NCBI GenBank assembly: GCA_017625615.1
Contig: JAGAKP010000068.1
Coordinates: 1 to 54,022, forward strand
DNA length: 54,022 bases
Direction of reading: 5' to 3'
From: Clostridia bacterium
GTDB taxonomy: Bacteria > Bacillota > Clostridia > Oscillospirales > CAG-382
The notes under the pieces: generated by a model
The model's input: the letters and a program-made list of their open reading frames with translations, nothing else
Told to the model about the DNA's origin: nothing
Databases searched by the model: none
In this document: piece after piece, positions 18,480 through 26,762 of the stretch
Layout: the number at the start of each line of letters is the position of its first letter
Position numbering within the stretch: position 1 is the stretch's first letter
Made by a program: the position numbers and the translations under genes

Positions 18480-19712
18480 ATGAATTCTTCTCTTCCCGCT
18501 GTCAGTAAACAACAGAATAATTCACTGCCGGCGGAAAGACCGGTAAAGCGGAATATCGTCCGTATGATCGGCGAGGTTGACCGACCTATGCTGCTTATTA
18601 TCGTTGCACTTATCTGTATCGGTCTGGTTATGATCTTTTCGTCAAGCTACGCCCACGCAGAGACCCGCTACGGCGATTCCTACCGTCTTATCAAATCACA
18701 GCTTCGTGCCGCCCTCATCGGCTTGGCTACAATGCTGTTGGTTACGAGACTTGATTACCGTATTATCAAAAAATTCGGTCTTATCGCCTGCCTCGTTATT
18801 TACGGACTAAACTACGCCGTGCCCTTTATCGGCTCGGTTTTCGGCGGTGCAAAGCGTTGGATACAGTTCAGCGGCTTTACCATGCAGCCCTCGGAATTAT
18901 TGAAGTTTGCGGTAATTCTTGCGTCAGCGATATATATTTCGGATAACTACCATAAAATATCATCGGCAAACACCTTCAAACTACAATTACGCACCCTTGT
19001 CCCCATAGGCGTTATCACCGTTCTCGCGGCGGGCGCAACTCTGTTCCAGAACCACGCCTCCGCAACCATAATAATGCTTTGCCTTGCCTTTGCAATGCTT
19101 GTAATGAGCAATATAAAGCTTCGCTGGGTGCTTATAGCCTTGGGCGTGGTTGCCGTGGTCGGTGTGCTTATGTTCACCGTATTCCGCGGCGTTATCGAGG
19201 AATTGGTTCCTCAGGTTTTCACCCGTCTTGAGGTTTGGGAGGATCCCTTTGCGTATATGTCAAACGCCACCGGCGGTAAGGGCTGGCAGCCCGCCCAGTC
19301 GTTGTACGCTATCGCTTCGGGCGGATTCTGGGGATTGGGACTTGGTCAGAGCAACCAGAAGCTCGGCTACCTGCCCGAGCCCTATAACGACTATATCTTC
19401 GCCATTCTTTGCGAGGAATTGGGACTTTTCGGTGCTATTATCGTAATCGCTCTCTTTGCGGCGTTTATTATCCGCGGCTTTATAATCGCTTCCCGTGCGC
19501 CGGACAGATTTTCACAGCTTCTCACCATGGGAATCGTTTCGCAGGTGGGTATTCAGGTTGCCCTCAACCTTGCGGTTGTAACCAACACCCTGCCTTCAAC
19601 GGGTATCGGTCTGCCCTTCTTCTCCTACGGCGGTACTGCACTCATAATTCTGCTTACGGAAATGGGTATAGTTTTATCGGTCTCCCGTTACTCTTATATA
19701 GAGAAAGGTTAA
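18480..19712 (+). CDS. ftsW: SEDS peptidoglycan polymerase FtsW/SpoVE
   Basis: Membrane glycosyltransferase of the SEDS family that polymerises lipid II together with a class B PBP. The 410 residues contain about ten hydrophobic helices, an early MIFSSSYAHAETRYGD segment, GAKRWIQFSGFTMQPSELLKF, and the signature near the end LPSTGIGLPFFSYGGT. Its place between mraY and murG is that of ftsW/spoVE, though the murD gene that usually separates mraY and ftsW is absent. Likely partner: the class B PBP encoded at 13896-16166. Confidence 0.95.
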   Translation: MNSSLPAVSKQQNNSLPAERPVKRNIVRMIGEVDRPMLLIIVALICIGLVMIFSSSYAHAETRYGDSYRLIKSQLRAALIGLATMLLVTRLDYRIIKKFGLIACLVIYGLNYAVPFIGSVFGGAKRWIQFSGFTMQPSELLKFAVILASAIYISDNYHKISSANTFKLQLRTLVPIGVITVLAAGATLFQNHASATIIMLCLAFAMLVMSNIKLRWVLIALGVVAVVGVLMFTVFRGVIEELVPQVFTRLEVWEDPFAYMSNATGGKGWQPAQSLYAIASGGFWGLGLGQSNQKLGYLPEPYNDYIFAILCEELGLFGAIIVIALFAAFIIRGFIIASRAPDRFSQLLTMGIVSQVGIQVALNLAVVTNTLPSTGIGLPFFSYGGTALIILLTEMGIVLSVSRYSYIEKG

Positions 19713-19718
19713 TTTATT

Positions 19719-20825
19719 ATGAGAATAGTAATGTGCGGCGGCGGTACGGGCGGTCACGTCAATCCCGCCATCTCCATAGCTGATACGATCAAAAAGCGCT
19801 TTCCCGATGCGGACATTTCCTTCATCGGCACGGAAAAGGGCATCGAGCATATTCTCGTGCCCAAGGCAGGCTACGATATTTCCTACGTAAAGGTCCGCGG
19901 CTTTAAAAGAAGCCTTTCGGTAAAGAATATAGATGCCGCAGTCAAGGCGGTCACCTCGGTAATGCGCGCCAAAAAGCTGCTTAAGGAGGCAAAGCCCGAC
20001 CTTGTCATCGGCACCGGCGGCTACGTTTCCTGGCCTACCGTAAAGGCGGCAAGTAAGCTTGGTATACCCACCCTTATTCACGAGCAAAACGCTTTCCCCG
20101 GTATGACGACGAAAATGCTTTCAAAGTATGCCGATAAGGTATGTATCTCCTTTGAGGAAAGCAGAAAATTTTTTGATGAAAAGATACGTGAAAAGCTTAT
20201 TCTTACGGGCAACCCCGTAAAGCCCACCGATATCACCCGCGAGCAGGCGAGAAAACAGCTTGGTCTTGCGGATGACCGGGTGTATATCCTTTCCTACGGC
20301 GGCTCTCTGGGCGCGGAGAAGGTCAACGAATACTGCTTCGACCTTATGGGCTACGTAAAGGACCACCCCGAAATTTATCATACCCACGCCATCGGCAAGG
20401 GCGGATTTGCAAAATATTCCGCAATCGCCGCCGAAAGAGGCTACGATAAGGTAAAGAATATCGAAATTCTCGAATACATATACGATATGCCCGTCCGTAT
20501 GGCGGCGGCAGATATTATCGTATGCCGTGCAGGCGCAATAACTCTTGCGGAGCTTGCCTGTATGGGAAAGACCTCGGTGCTCATACCGTCTCCCAACGTT
20601 ACGGACGATCACCAGTACAAAAACGCCCTCGTTCTTGCCAACGCCTGCGCCGCAGTGGTTCTGCGCGAAAGCGAGCTTAACGGCGAAAAGCTTATAAGCG
20701 AGGTTGCGTCTCTTGCAAAGGATAAAGAAAAGCGAGCTATCGCAGAGGCAAATATCCGCCGCTTCGCAAGACCCGATGCGGTAAACGAGATCGCGGATAC
20801 GGCTCTCAGCCTTGTAAAAAAATAA
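19719..20825 (+). CDS. murG: UDP-N-acetylglucosamine--lipid I N-acetylglucosamine transferase MurG
   Basis: Peripheral membrane glycosyltransferase (GT28) that converts lipid I to lipid II. The 368 residues have the N-terminal GGGTGGHVNPAISIAD loop, GTGGYVSWPTVKAA and IHEQNAFPGMTTK. The C-terminal donor site is ADIIVCRAGAITLAELACMG with PSPNVTDDHQYKNA. Its start is 6 bp after ftsW. Confidence 0.97.
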   Translation: MRIVMCGGGTGGHVNPAISIADTIKKRFPDADISFIGTEKGIEHILVPKAGYDISYVKVRGFKRSLSVKNIDAAVKAVTSVMRAKKLLKEAKPDLVIGTGGYVSWPTVKAASKLGIPTLIHEQNAFPGMTTKMLSKYADKVCISFEESRKFFDEKIREKLILTGNPVKPTDITREQARKQLGLADDRVYILSYGGSLGAEKVNEYCFDLMGYVKDHPEIYHTHAIGKGGFAKYSAIAAERGYDKVKNIEILEYIYDMPVRMAAADIIVCRAGAITLAELACMGKTSVLIPSPNVTDDHQYKNALVLANACAAVVLRESELNGEKLISEVASLAKDKEKRAIAEANIRRFARPDAVNEIADTALSLVKK

Positions 20826-20843
20826 ACTATTACGGAGGATGCC

Positions 20844-21635
20844 GTGGAGCAGGTCAGGTTCAAACGGAAAACTGTAGATCTTGACGAAATGGAAAAACAG
20901 CAAAGCCGAAAACGGCGGCGCAGAAACGCTTTTTACGTTTTTCTGTTTCTGTTTATATTAATACTGTTTCTTGGCACGGCGTTTTTCCTGTTTTTCCGTG
21001 TTAAGGAAATTTCGGTCACGGGTAACAGCGTTTACTCGGACGAGCAGATAATCCAAGCCGCAGGTATCGAAATGGATTCAAATTTGTTCTCCTTTTCGGG
21101 CAAGCGGGTGGAGGAGACTGTTAAAAGCGCCCTGCCGTACGTCGGCTCGGTCACCGTGAAAAGAGACCTTCCTTCGGGCGTGGTTATTGAAATTGAGGAA
21201 AAGCAGGCGGTAATGTATACCGAGATAAACGGCGATTATTATCTGCTTTCAGACGAATTGTACGTTCTGTCGGTAAGCAACAAGCTTTCGTCGGTGCCAA
21301 ACAGCGCCATAAAGCTTGTTACGGGCAGTGTTGACCGCTGTCTTGTGGGACAACCTATCACCTTTATGGATGCCCGCACCCGCGAATCGGTGCTGGAAAT
21401 GTATTCGGTCCTTCAAAGGAACGAAATGGATTATTATATCCGCGAAATAGATATTACCAGCAGATTTGATATAAGTATGCAGTATACGGACCGTTTCCAT
21501 ATATACATCGGCGATATGGATAATTTCGATTTAAAGATACCTTTTCTTGAAAAGGTCATCGACGAGCTGTACGATGAGGATAAAGGAAGCATAGACCTGT
21601 CCTCTCATACCGAAGCAACCGTTGCTTTGGAGTGA
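20844..21635 (+). CDS. ftsQ: Cell division protein FtsQ/DivIB
   Basis: Bitopic division protein, 263 residues. A very basic cytoplasmic N terminus (KQQSRKRRRRN) leads into one membrane helix (about 29-50, FYVFLFLFILILFLGTAFFL) and then an FtsQ-type POTRA domain (VKEISVTGNSVYSDEQIIQA) and beta domain. FtsQ bridges FtsL/FtsB-type proteins and the septal synthase. GTG start with CGGAGGA 4 bases upstream; an ATG at 20839 is out of frame. It precedes ftsZ with no ftsA, a usual order in Clostridia. Confidence 0.93.
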   Translation: MEQVRFKRKTVDLDEMEKQQSRKRRRRNAFYVFLFLFILILFLGTAFFLFFRVKEISVTGNSVYSDEQIIQAAGIEMDSNLFSFSGKRVEETVKSALPYVGSVTVKRDLPSGVVIEIEEKQAVMYTEINGDYYLLSDELYVLSVSNKLSSVPNSAIKLVTGSVDRCLVGQPITFMDARTRESVLEMYSVLQRNEMDYYIREIDITSRFDISMQYTDRFHIYIGDMDNFDLKIPFLEKVIDELYDEDKGSIDLSSHTEATVALE

Positions 21636-21673
21636 AAAAAATGCAAAAAAACCATATAAATTAAAATAACCCC

Positions 21674-21702
21674 TTGCAATCTTGGAATTTTTGTATTATT
21701 AT
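21674..21702 (+). promoter_or_regulatory. SigA-type promoter for ftsZ
   Basis: TTGCAA at 21674-21679, 17-bp spacer, TATTAT at 21697-21702, in the 111-bp gap between ftsQ and ftsZ. It would let ftsZ be transcribed independently of the upstream cluster. Confidence 0.72.
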
Positions 21703-21746
21703 ATATATGTGTAAAAATTTAAAGTCGGACGGAGGAACTCTATTTT

Positions 21747-22841
21747 ATGAGCACTGAATTTGAAACAACCGTTAATGTAATAAAAGTTGTAGGCGTAGGC
21801 GGCGGCGGCGGAAACGCTGTTAACCGTATGGTAGAAAGCAAGATCAGCGGTGTTGAGTATATCGCTGTTAATACCGACCTTATGGTCCTCAATAAATCCT
21901 TGGCAGATAAGCGCATCAATATTGGTGAGCGTATCACAAAGGGTCAGGGCGCAGGCGCAAATCCCGAACTGGGCGAAAAGGCTGCAGACGAATCTATTGA
22001 GCAGATCACCGAAGCACTCAAGGGTGCGGATATGGTCTTCATTACCGCAGGTATGGGCGGCGGTACCGGTACCGGTGCGGCTCCTATCGTTGCACGCATT
22101 GCAAAGCAGATGGGCATACTTACCGTATGTATCGTAACCAAGCCCTTTAATTTCGAGGGCAAAAAGAGAATGGCTCAGGCAGAAAGCGGTATCAAGCGCC
22201 TTGCCGAGGTTACAGACTCTCTCATCGTTATCCCCAACGAGCGTCTTAAGCTCCTTACCGATAAGAAGATCACCTTCCTTAACGCCTTCCACGAAGCAGA
22301 CGATATCCTTCGCAAGGGTGTTCAGTCTATCTGCGAGCTTGTTACTCAGGAAGCAGAGATCAACGTGGACTTCGCAGACGTATGCGCAGTTATGGCAAAC
22401 GCAGGCCTCGCTCACATGGGCGTAGGCACCGCAAAGGGCAAGGACAAGGCAGAACAGGCTGCAAAGCTTGCTATGTCCTCTCCTCTTCTTGAAACCAACA
22501 TCAGCGGCGCAAAGGGTATCGTTATCAACGTTACTGCTTCTCCCGATATCGGACTTGAAGAGGTTGACTACGCTGTTGCTATGATCACCAACGAGGCTAA
22601 CCCCGACGCTACCATTATCTTCGGTGCTGCCTTTGACGAAACTCTTGAGGACGAAATGCGTATCACTCTTATCGCAACGGGATTTGATTCCGTTAAGAAG
22701 AACGACGTTCGCCGTCCCGTTATGAGCGCAGAGGTAAAGACCGAAGCCGCTCCCGCTCCCGAAAAGGAAGCTGAAGCAGGCAGCGAAGAGGATATTGATA
22801 ACATTATTCAGATGATCAATAAGTCCCGCTCTGAATTCTAA
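21747..22841 (+). CDS. ftsZ: Cell division GTPase FtsZ
   Basis: Tubulin-like GTPase that forms the Z ring. The 364 residues have [15 protein letters not shown], the tubulin signature [13 protein letters not shown] (about 105-117), the [16 protein letters not shown]7 loop, and a C-terminal variable linker (about 325-350, rich in Glu and Ala) ending in a short conserved tail [17 protein letters not shown]. The tail is less like the canonical FtsA/SepF-binding peptide of Bacillus. Its ribosome-binding site is GGAGGA 10 bases upstream. A terminator follows at 22897. Confidence 0.98.
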   Translation: MSTEFETTVNVIKVVGVGGGGGNAVNRMVESKISGVEYIAVNTDLMVLNKSLADKRINIGERITKGQGAGANPELGEKAADESIEQITEALKGADMVFITAGMGGGTGTGAAPIVARIAKQMGILTVCIVTKPFNFEGKKRMAQAESGIKRLAEVTDSLIVIPNERLKLLTDKKITFLNAFHEADDILRKGVQSICELVTQEAEINVDFADVCAVMANAGLAHMGVGTAKGKDKAEQAAKLAMSSPLLETNISGAKGIVINVTASPDIGLEEVDYAVAMITNEANPDATIIFGAAFDETLEDEMRITLIATGFDSVKKNDVRRPVMSAEVKTEAAPAPEKEAEAGSEEDIDNIIQMINKSRSEF

Positions 22842-22868
22842 TAGAGAGCTGTCTTATTAAGTCAGACC

Positions 22869-23003
22869 CAAAAACGCAAAAAAATTAAGTAAAAAAGGCG
22901 AGAAAGGTAACTACTTTTCTCGCCGTTTGTTTTTGGGGTGATTTATATATATGTTGATGGTAAAAATCCATTTTAAATGGATTTTTGATTTTTTGCGTTT
23001 TTG
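22869..23003. repeat. Nested inverted repeats downstream of ftsZ
   Basis: A perfect 15-base inverted repeat (22869-22883 CAAAAACGCAAAAAA and 22989-23003) encloses two smaller hairpins: the ftsZ terminator (22897-22924) and a 12-bp near-perfect palindrome (22962-22973 with 22975-22986, core ATCCATTT). CCCAAAAA at 22867-22874 can alternatively pair with TTTTTGGG at 22930-22937. It could be a small non-coding mobile relic or an RNA switch; low complexity also makes chance pairing possible. Confidence 0.5.
22897..22934 (+). terminator. Rho-independent terminator of ftsZ
   Basis: GGCGAGAAA (22897-22905) pairs with TTTCTCGCC (22916-22924), 10-base loop, followed by GTTTGTTTTT. An A-run precedes the stem. 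It lies 56 bases after the ftsZ stop. Confidence 0.88.
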
Positions 23004-23007
23004 TATA

Positions 23008-23059
23008 AATTTTTAGTCGGGGGGCAGTAGATTACTACAGCACCCCGCTCCTAAAAATT
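23008..23059 (+). other. Structured 52-nt stem-loop upstream of the ECF sigma fusion
   Basis: Three stacked stems can form: AATTTTTAG/CTAAAAATT (23008-23016 with 23051-23059), CGGGG/CCCCG (23018-23022 with 23043-23047) and GTAG/CTAC (23027-23030 with 23035-23038) around an ATTA loop. No T-run follows, so it is not a normal terminator. It matches no riboswitch I know. It lies upstream of the possible ECF promoter at 23114, so it may belong to the 3' region of the previous unit or be a DNA element. Confidence 0.5.
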
Positions 23060-23113
23060 CATTCTGCTCTTAATAATAAAGCTCTTTCTACTATTATTTT
23101 TAAATTTTCCCCC

Positions 23114-23139
23114 AACCTTTTTTATATGATCTTTGTCTA
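23114..23139 (+). promoter_or_regulatory. Possible ECF-type promoter
   Basis: CCAACCTTTT (AAC at 23114-23116) and TGTCTA (23134-23139), with 17 bp between AAC and TGTC, resemble the AAC ... CGTC(T)A form of promoters read by ECF sigma factors in Firmicutes. The downstream gene encodes an ECF sigma, so autoregulation is the natural inference. Within this gap I see no better SigA promoter. Confidence 0.4.
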
Positions 23140-23184
23140 TGTTACGAAAGCGCTTTTTAATAAACAACAGAGAGGATGATATAA

Positions 23185-26100
23185 ATGCTGTATACAGAGC
23201 TAAGGGACGCAGATCTCGTAATGCTCACTCTTGCGGGCGACCAGAATGCATATGAGGCGTTGGTCACGCGGTATGAAAAACGCGTTATTTCCGCGGCGGA
23301 ATCCGTAACTCACAGCCGTTATATGGCAGAGGACGCGGCGCAGGACGCCTTCGTTACCGCGTGGATGAAGCTTAATATGCTTCGTGAGCAGGATCGGTTT
23401 GCGCCTTGGGTGTGCCGTATCGCGCAAAACTGCGCGAAAAATACTGTTTTACGCTTCAAAACCTATATGAGCCTTGACGTTCTGGAGGATACCGTTGCGG
23501 ACGAAAGCAGATGCGGCGAGCCCGAAATGGCGTTTATATCCAACGAAGAAAAAGAGCATCTGCAGGGCAGTGTGGCATCCCTTCCCGAAAGAGTAGGTGA
23601 GGTTATCCGCCTTCATTATTTCGAGGGACTTTCCGTTGCCGAAATAGCATCACGGCTTAATATCACCGAAGGCACGGTAAAATGGCAGCTTCACGACGGC
23701 AGAAAGCGCATACGAAAGGAATTGAGCGCAATGACCGAACACATAGACGATACCCTTGTACAAAGGGTAATGAAAAAAGTTAAAGAGCTAAAGCTGTGGG
23801 GGCTGAAAAACAGCAAAAAGGGCTTTGAGGAGGAATACAGAAACGTACTCAAGGAGGCGGAAGGTCTTCCCGAAAGCACTGACAAATACCACGCCCTTGC
23901 AGACGTTCTTATGATGGGCTGGTGGTGGGTTCCAGGCGAAAAGAACGATGCGCTGTTTGAGCGTATCCGCCAACTTGCCGAGGACGGCAAAAACGAGGAC
24001 GTAATGGAGTTCGTCGTGGCACAGCAGGACAGCAAGCAGTACGGCGAGCAAATGAGAATTGAATTCGTGCGTGACGTGCAGATCCCGCGGCTGGAAAAAG
24101 CAGGCTTCCGCAAAGCGTTGGCACGTGAGCTTCACTGGCTTGGGCAAGCGTATTTCCAAAAGGGAGAAACCGAAAAGGGAAACGAGTATTTGGAAAAAGC
24201 ACTTACCGTATTAACTCCCGCAGACCTTTATTACGCATACGTTACGGCAACCAAGGTCTCCAATAAAAGGGTATCCGAAAAGTATAAAAGCGTAAACAGC
24301 CGCAGATATATTTCCTGCGCCGTGGCAGACGAAATACGCGAAATAAACGGTGAAAACCGTTATTGGGGCGGAACGTGGCACAAGGACGGCTACCTCTATT
24401 CGGTAGACAGAAACGCGGATATGATCTTCCGCAACGCCTCCTATTGCGACGGATATTTTACAGTAAAGGGACTAAAAAAAGGCGAATTTATCGTAGCATC
24501 CGACGGAACCACCCTTACCTTCGGCGGTGACGGAATTACCCTTTCCACCCCTTGCGGAGAATTTGAAAACTGCTCCCTTTGGATAACCCGCCACGAAAAC
24601 GCCACCTACAGCACCTATTATAAAAAGGGAGTGGGTATCGTAAAGCAGGAGAAGAAGGACAGTCTCGTTACCGAAACACGAACCCTTAAAAGCTACCGCA
24701 TATTCGGCGGAAAGGGGGATATCCCCTTTGCGGCGGGCAACAGATGGGAGTATGACGGCGGCTACGATGACAGCGTTATAACTCACAGCTGTGAATATAC
24801 CGTCTGCCACGCTGACAAAAGCAACGTTATTATTTCGGGCAACCACGAATTTTTGCGTCATAAATACGATGAAAGCTCGTGGCTGGATATGATAGAGCAG
24901 GTCAGAAGCGAGTATTGGAACGAAGCCGATGACGGTACGCAGAGTATTCAGGACGTTTCCCGCGCCATAGAGGCGGCGGAAAGGCTGGCAAAAACTCCCA
25001 TAGAAAAAGCACACACCAAGGCGGCGTGTGCGGTGGCAAGGCGTATTCTTGAAACGGACCCCAATTTCAATCCCAACTATACCGCTATGGGACACTGGAA
25101 TTTCTTTGAAAGAAACGTGATAAGCAGTATAGATAAAAAGCTTGTTATGACCGATGATTTTCGGTGGTCCTTCGAATGGAAGCGCGACCCCTCGGAAGCC
25201 CTTATGTGCAACGATATTATGGGTATTCTTCACGATGCGCTTGATTGCATCTGGTCGGATAAGCTCGTTGCGGGCGCGTCCTTTGAGTATAACCATCTGC
25301 TGTGGGCAGAGGTACCCATAAAAACTATAGTCAACTGCCAAGCGGTCGATGAAGTTACCGTAAAAGCGGGCACCTTTAAGGATTGCCTTAAGGTTTCCCT
25401 CGATATTTCCGAATATCCCGCAGGTCTTGAATACCGCGGCGGCAAAAAGGAATATTTCTTTGCAAAGGGTATCGGTATTATAAAGACCCTTAATTACTTC
25501 CACAAGGGTGCCGTGTGTACCGAATATCAGCTCGAAGCCTATCTCGGAGAAGGCGAGGGCTATATGCCCGTTGACGGCGGGTTGGAGCGCTCCTACGTGG
25601 GCGTGAACCTCACCGACGGCGATGTTTGCGGCTTGAATTTATATTTTGAAAAGGACGAAAAGGGAAACACCGTTCTGTTTGAGGACCGTATCGGAGTGCG
25701 CAAAAGGCTCGATCTCATCACCGAATACAGCTCTATAAGATACGAAGACACCGAAGAACGGCTGTGGAACGAGGGCAAGCACGACGAAAGCCGTTTACAG
25801 CACGATATTAACAACTTCCGCTTGCTTTGCCATTTTCTCGGCAGGTCGGGCAGGTATTGGAACGCCCCCGAAAAGGGTGTGGCGTGGAATAAATACCGCC
25901 TTCAGATCATGGAAGGGCTCAACTGTGACGGCACCGTACCGCAGGCGTGGCTCGGATTGTACGCCGCCACACAGCTCAGAACGGGCTGTGCTCTGTGCGG
26001 TCTTGGCAAGGAGGAAGAGGCTATTCCTTATCTTGAAAAATCACTCCAAAGCTTTATAAAATGGGAGGAAATTAAAAACGATACTCCCATGGAGGTAGGA

Positions 26101-26334
26101 GAAGCGATGATCTACGGAGGAATAAAGCTTATAAAGGGCACGGATCTGCTTATCCTACCCGACGGAAGCTACGACGTTATCAGCAGAGATTATTCCTTCC
26201 TCTTCCGCGACCGTATAGGTATCCTTGCTTATGCAGTTACCGCAACCCGCGGCTGGGAATGGTTTGACGGCGTAAGAGAAAAGCAGTGGTTCAAGGATTT
26301 TACGGAAAAGGTAAAGAAAGCGGCAAATAAATAA
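23185..26334 (+). CDS. ECF RNA polymerase sigma factor fused to an ~860-residue C-terminal region of unknown function
   Basis: Protein of 1049 residues. Residues 10-95 are ECF region 2 (YEALVTRYEKRV, MAEDAAQDAFVTAWMKL). Residues 125-182 are region 4 (LPERVGEVIRLHYFEGLSVA, HTH about 149-170, ITEGTVKWQLHDGRKRIRKE). The remainder is no known ECF extension that I recognise. It has two similar beta-rich modules: 454-487 with CGEFENCSLWI...YYKKGVGIVK and 725-767 with AGTFKDCLKVS...YFFAKGIGIIK, a pattern usually seen in lipoprotein-like ligand domains. TPR-like segments lie near 317-341 and 925-956. No membrane helix or signal peptide is visible and no anti-sigma gene is adjacent, so sensing is probably built into the same cytoplasmic chain. 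AGAGAGGA precedes the ATG. Confidence 0.9.
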   Translation: MLYTELRDADLVMLTLAGDQNAYEALVTRYEKRVISAAESVTHSRYMAEDAAQDAFVTAWMKLNMLREQDRFAPWVCRIAQNCAKNTVLRFKTYMSLDVLEDTVADESRCGEPEMAFISNEEKEHLQGSVASLPERVGEVIRLHYFEGLSVAEIASRLNITEGTVKWQLHDGRKRIRKELSAMTEHIDDTLVQRVMKKVKELKLWGLKNSKKGFEEEYRNVLKEAEGLPESTDKYHALADVLMMGWWWVPGEKNDALFERIRQLAEDGKNEDVMEFVVAQQDSKQYGEQMRIEFVRDVQIPRLEKAGFRKALARELHWLGQAYFQKGETEKGNEYLEKALTVLTPADLYYAYVTATKVSNKRVSEKYKSVNSRRYISCAVADEIREINGENRYWGGTWHKDGYLYSVDRNADMIFRNASYCDGYFTVKGLKKGEFIVASDGTTLTFGGDGITLSTPCGEFENCSLWITRHENATYSTYYKKGVGIVKQEKKDSLVTETRTLKSYRIFGGKGDIPFAAGNRWEYDGGYDDSVITHSCEYTVCHADKSNVIISGNHEFLRHKYDESSWLDMIEQVRSEYWNEADDGTQSIQDVSRAIEAAERLAKTPIEKAHTKAACAVARRILETDPNFNPNYTAMGHWNFFERNVISSIDKKLVMTDDFRWSFEWKRDPSEALMCNDIMGILHDALDCIWSDKLVAGASFEYNHLLWAEVPIKTIVNCQAVDEVTVKAGTFKDCLKVSLDISEYPAGLEYRGGKKEYFFAKGIGIIKTLNYFHKGAVCTEYQLEAYLGEGEGYMPVDGGLERSYVGVNLTDGDVCGLNLYFEKDEKGNTVLFEDRIGVRKRLDLITEYSSIRYEDTEERLWNEGKHDESRLQHDINNFRLLCHFLGRSGRYWNAPEKGVAWNKYRLQIMEGLNCDGTVPQAWLGLYAATQLRTGCALCGLGKEEEAIPYLEKSLQSFIKWEEIKNDTPMEVGEAMIYGGIKLIKGTDLLILPDGSYDVISRDYSFLFRDRIGILAYAVTATRGWEWFDGVREKQWFKDFTEKVKKAANK

Positions 26335-26338
26335 CAAC

Positions 26339-26438
26339 CACCCCAAGAAGCCGTAAGGCTTCTTGGGGACCCCGATAATATCACCCCAATAACAATCACC
26401 CCGCGAAGCCTTACGGCTTCTTGGGGACCCCGACAACA
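26339..26438 (+). repeat. Hairpin repeat family, locus 1 (two units)
   Basis: Two imperfect units directly after the stop codon at 26334. Each is CACCCC plus a hairpin and then ACCCCGA with an A-rich spacer. Unit 1 stem: 26341-26352 with 26357-26368 (perfect 12 bp, loop GTAA). Unit 2 stem: 26399-26410 with 26415-26426 (loop TTAC, one C/T mismatch). The same design recurs at 34179-34321 (opposite strand) and 49944-49987. Confidence 0.88.
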
Positions 26439-26468
26439 AAAAACCTCGGATCTCTCCGAGGTTTTTTT
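26438..26468. terminator. Bidirectional rho-independent terminator
   Basis: A 13-bp stem (26438-26450 with 26455-26467, core ACCTCGGA) with loop TCTC, A-run on one side and T-run on the other. It serves the ECF sigma fusion gene and the convergent gene at 26477-26761. Confidence 0.93.
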
Positions 26469-26476
26469 AATACAAA

Positions 26477-26761
26477 CTATTTCTTCAATTCTCTCTCCAG
26501 CCAGATGGTGCCGATCTCGAATGCGTCGAAAAAGCTCTTTTTCTCGCACTGCTTAATAACCTTCTGTGCGAAGGAAACGTTTTCGTCGGTATCCTGTATC
26601 TGAACGAGAACGCGGGTAGCAACCTCAAGGTCGCCGTCCTTTTTGGTTTCAAGTATATTCATAAACAGAATATATTTATCATCGGGGTAGCCGTAAAACA
26701 GAAATCTGCCCTGTCTTACCAACGGCTTACCGCGGTACATAAGAGTATTTACTTCAGCCAT
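26477..26761 (-). CDS. Conserved small protein encoded with IreB, function unknown
   Basis: 94 residues, soluble, mixed alpha/beta character with no cysteine cluster. It begins MAEVNTLMYRGKPLVRQGRF and ends IGTIWLERELKK. It resembles small hypothetical proteins I associate with Clostridia but cannot name. Its ATG is 1 base after the ireB stop, so the two are co-translated. By linkage it may act with the Ser/Thr kinase network, but this is inference only. Confidence 0.8.
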   Translation of the reverse strand: MAEVNTLMYRGKPLVRQGRFLFYGYPDDKYILFMNILETKKDGDLEVATRVLVQIQDTDENVSFAQKVIKQCEKKSFFDAFEIGTIWLERELKK

Positions 26762-26762
26762 T

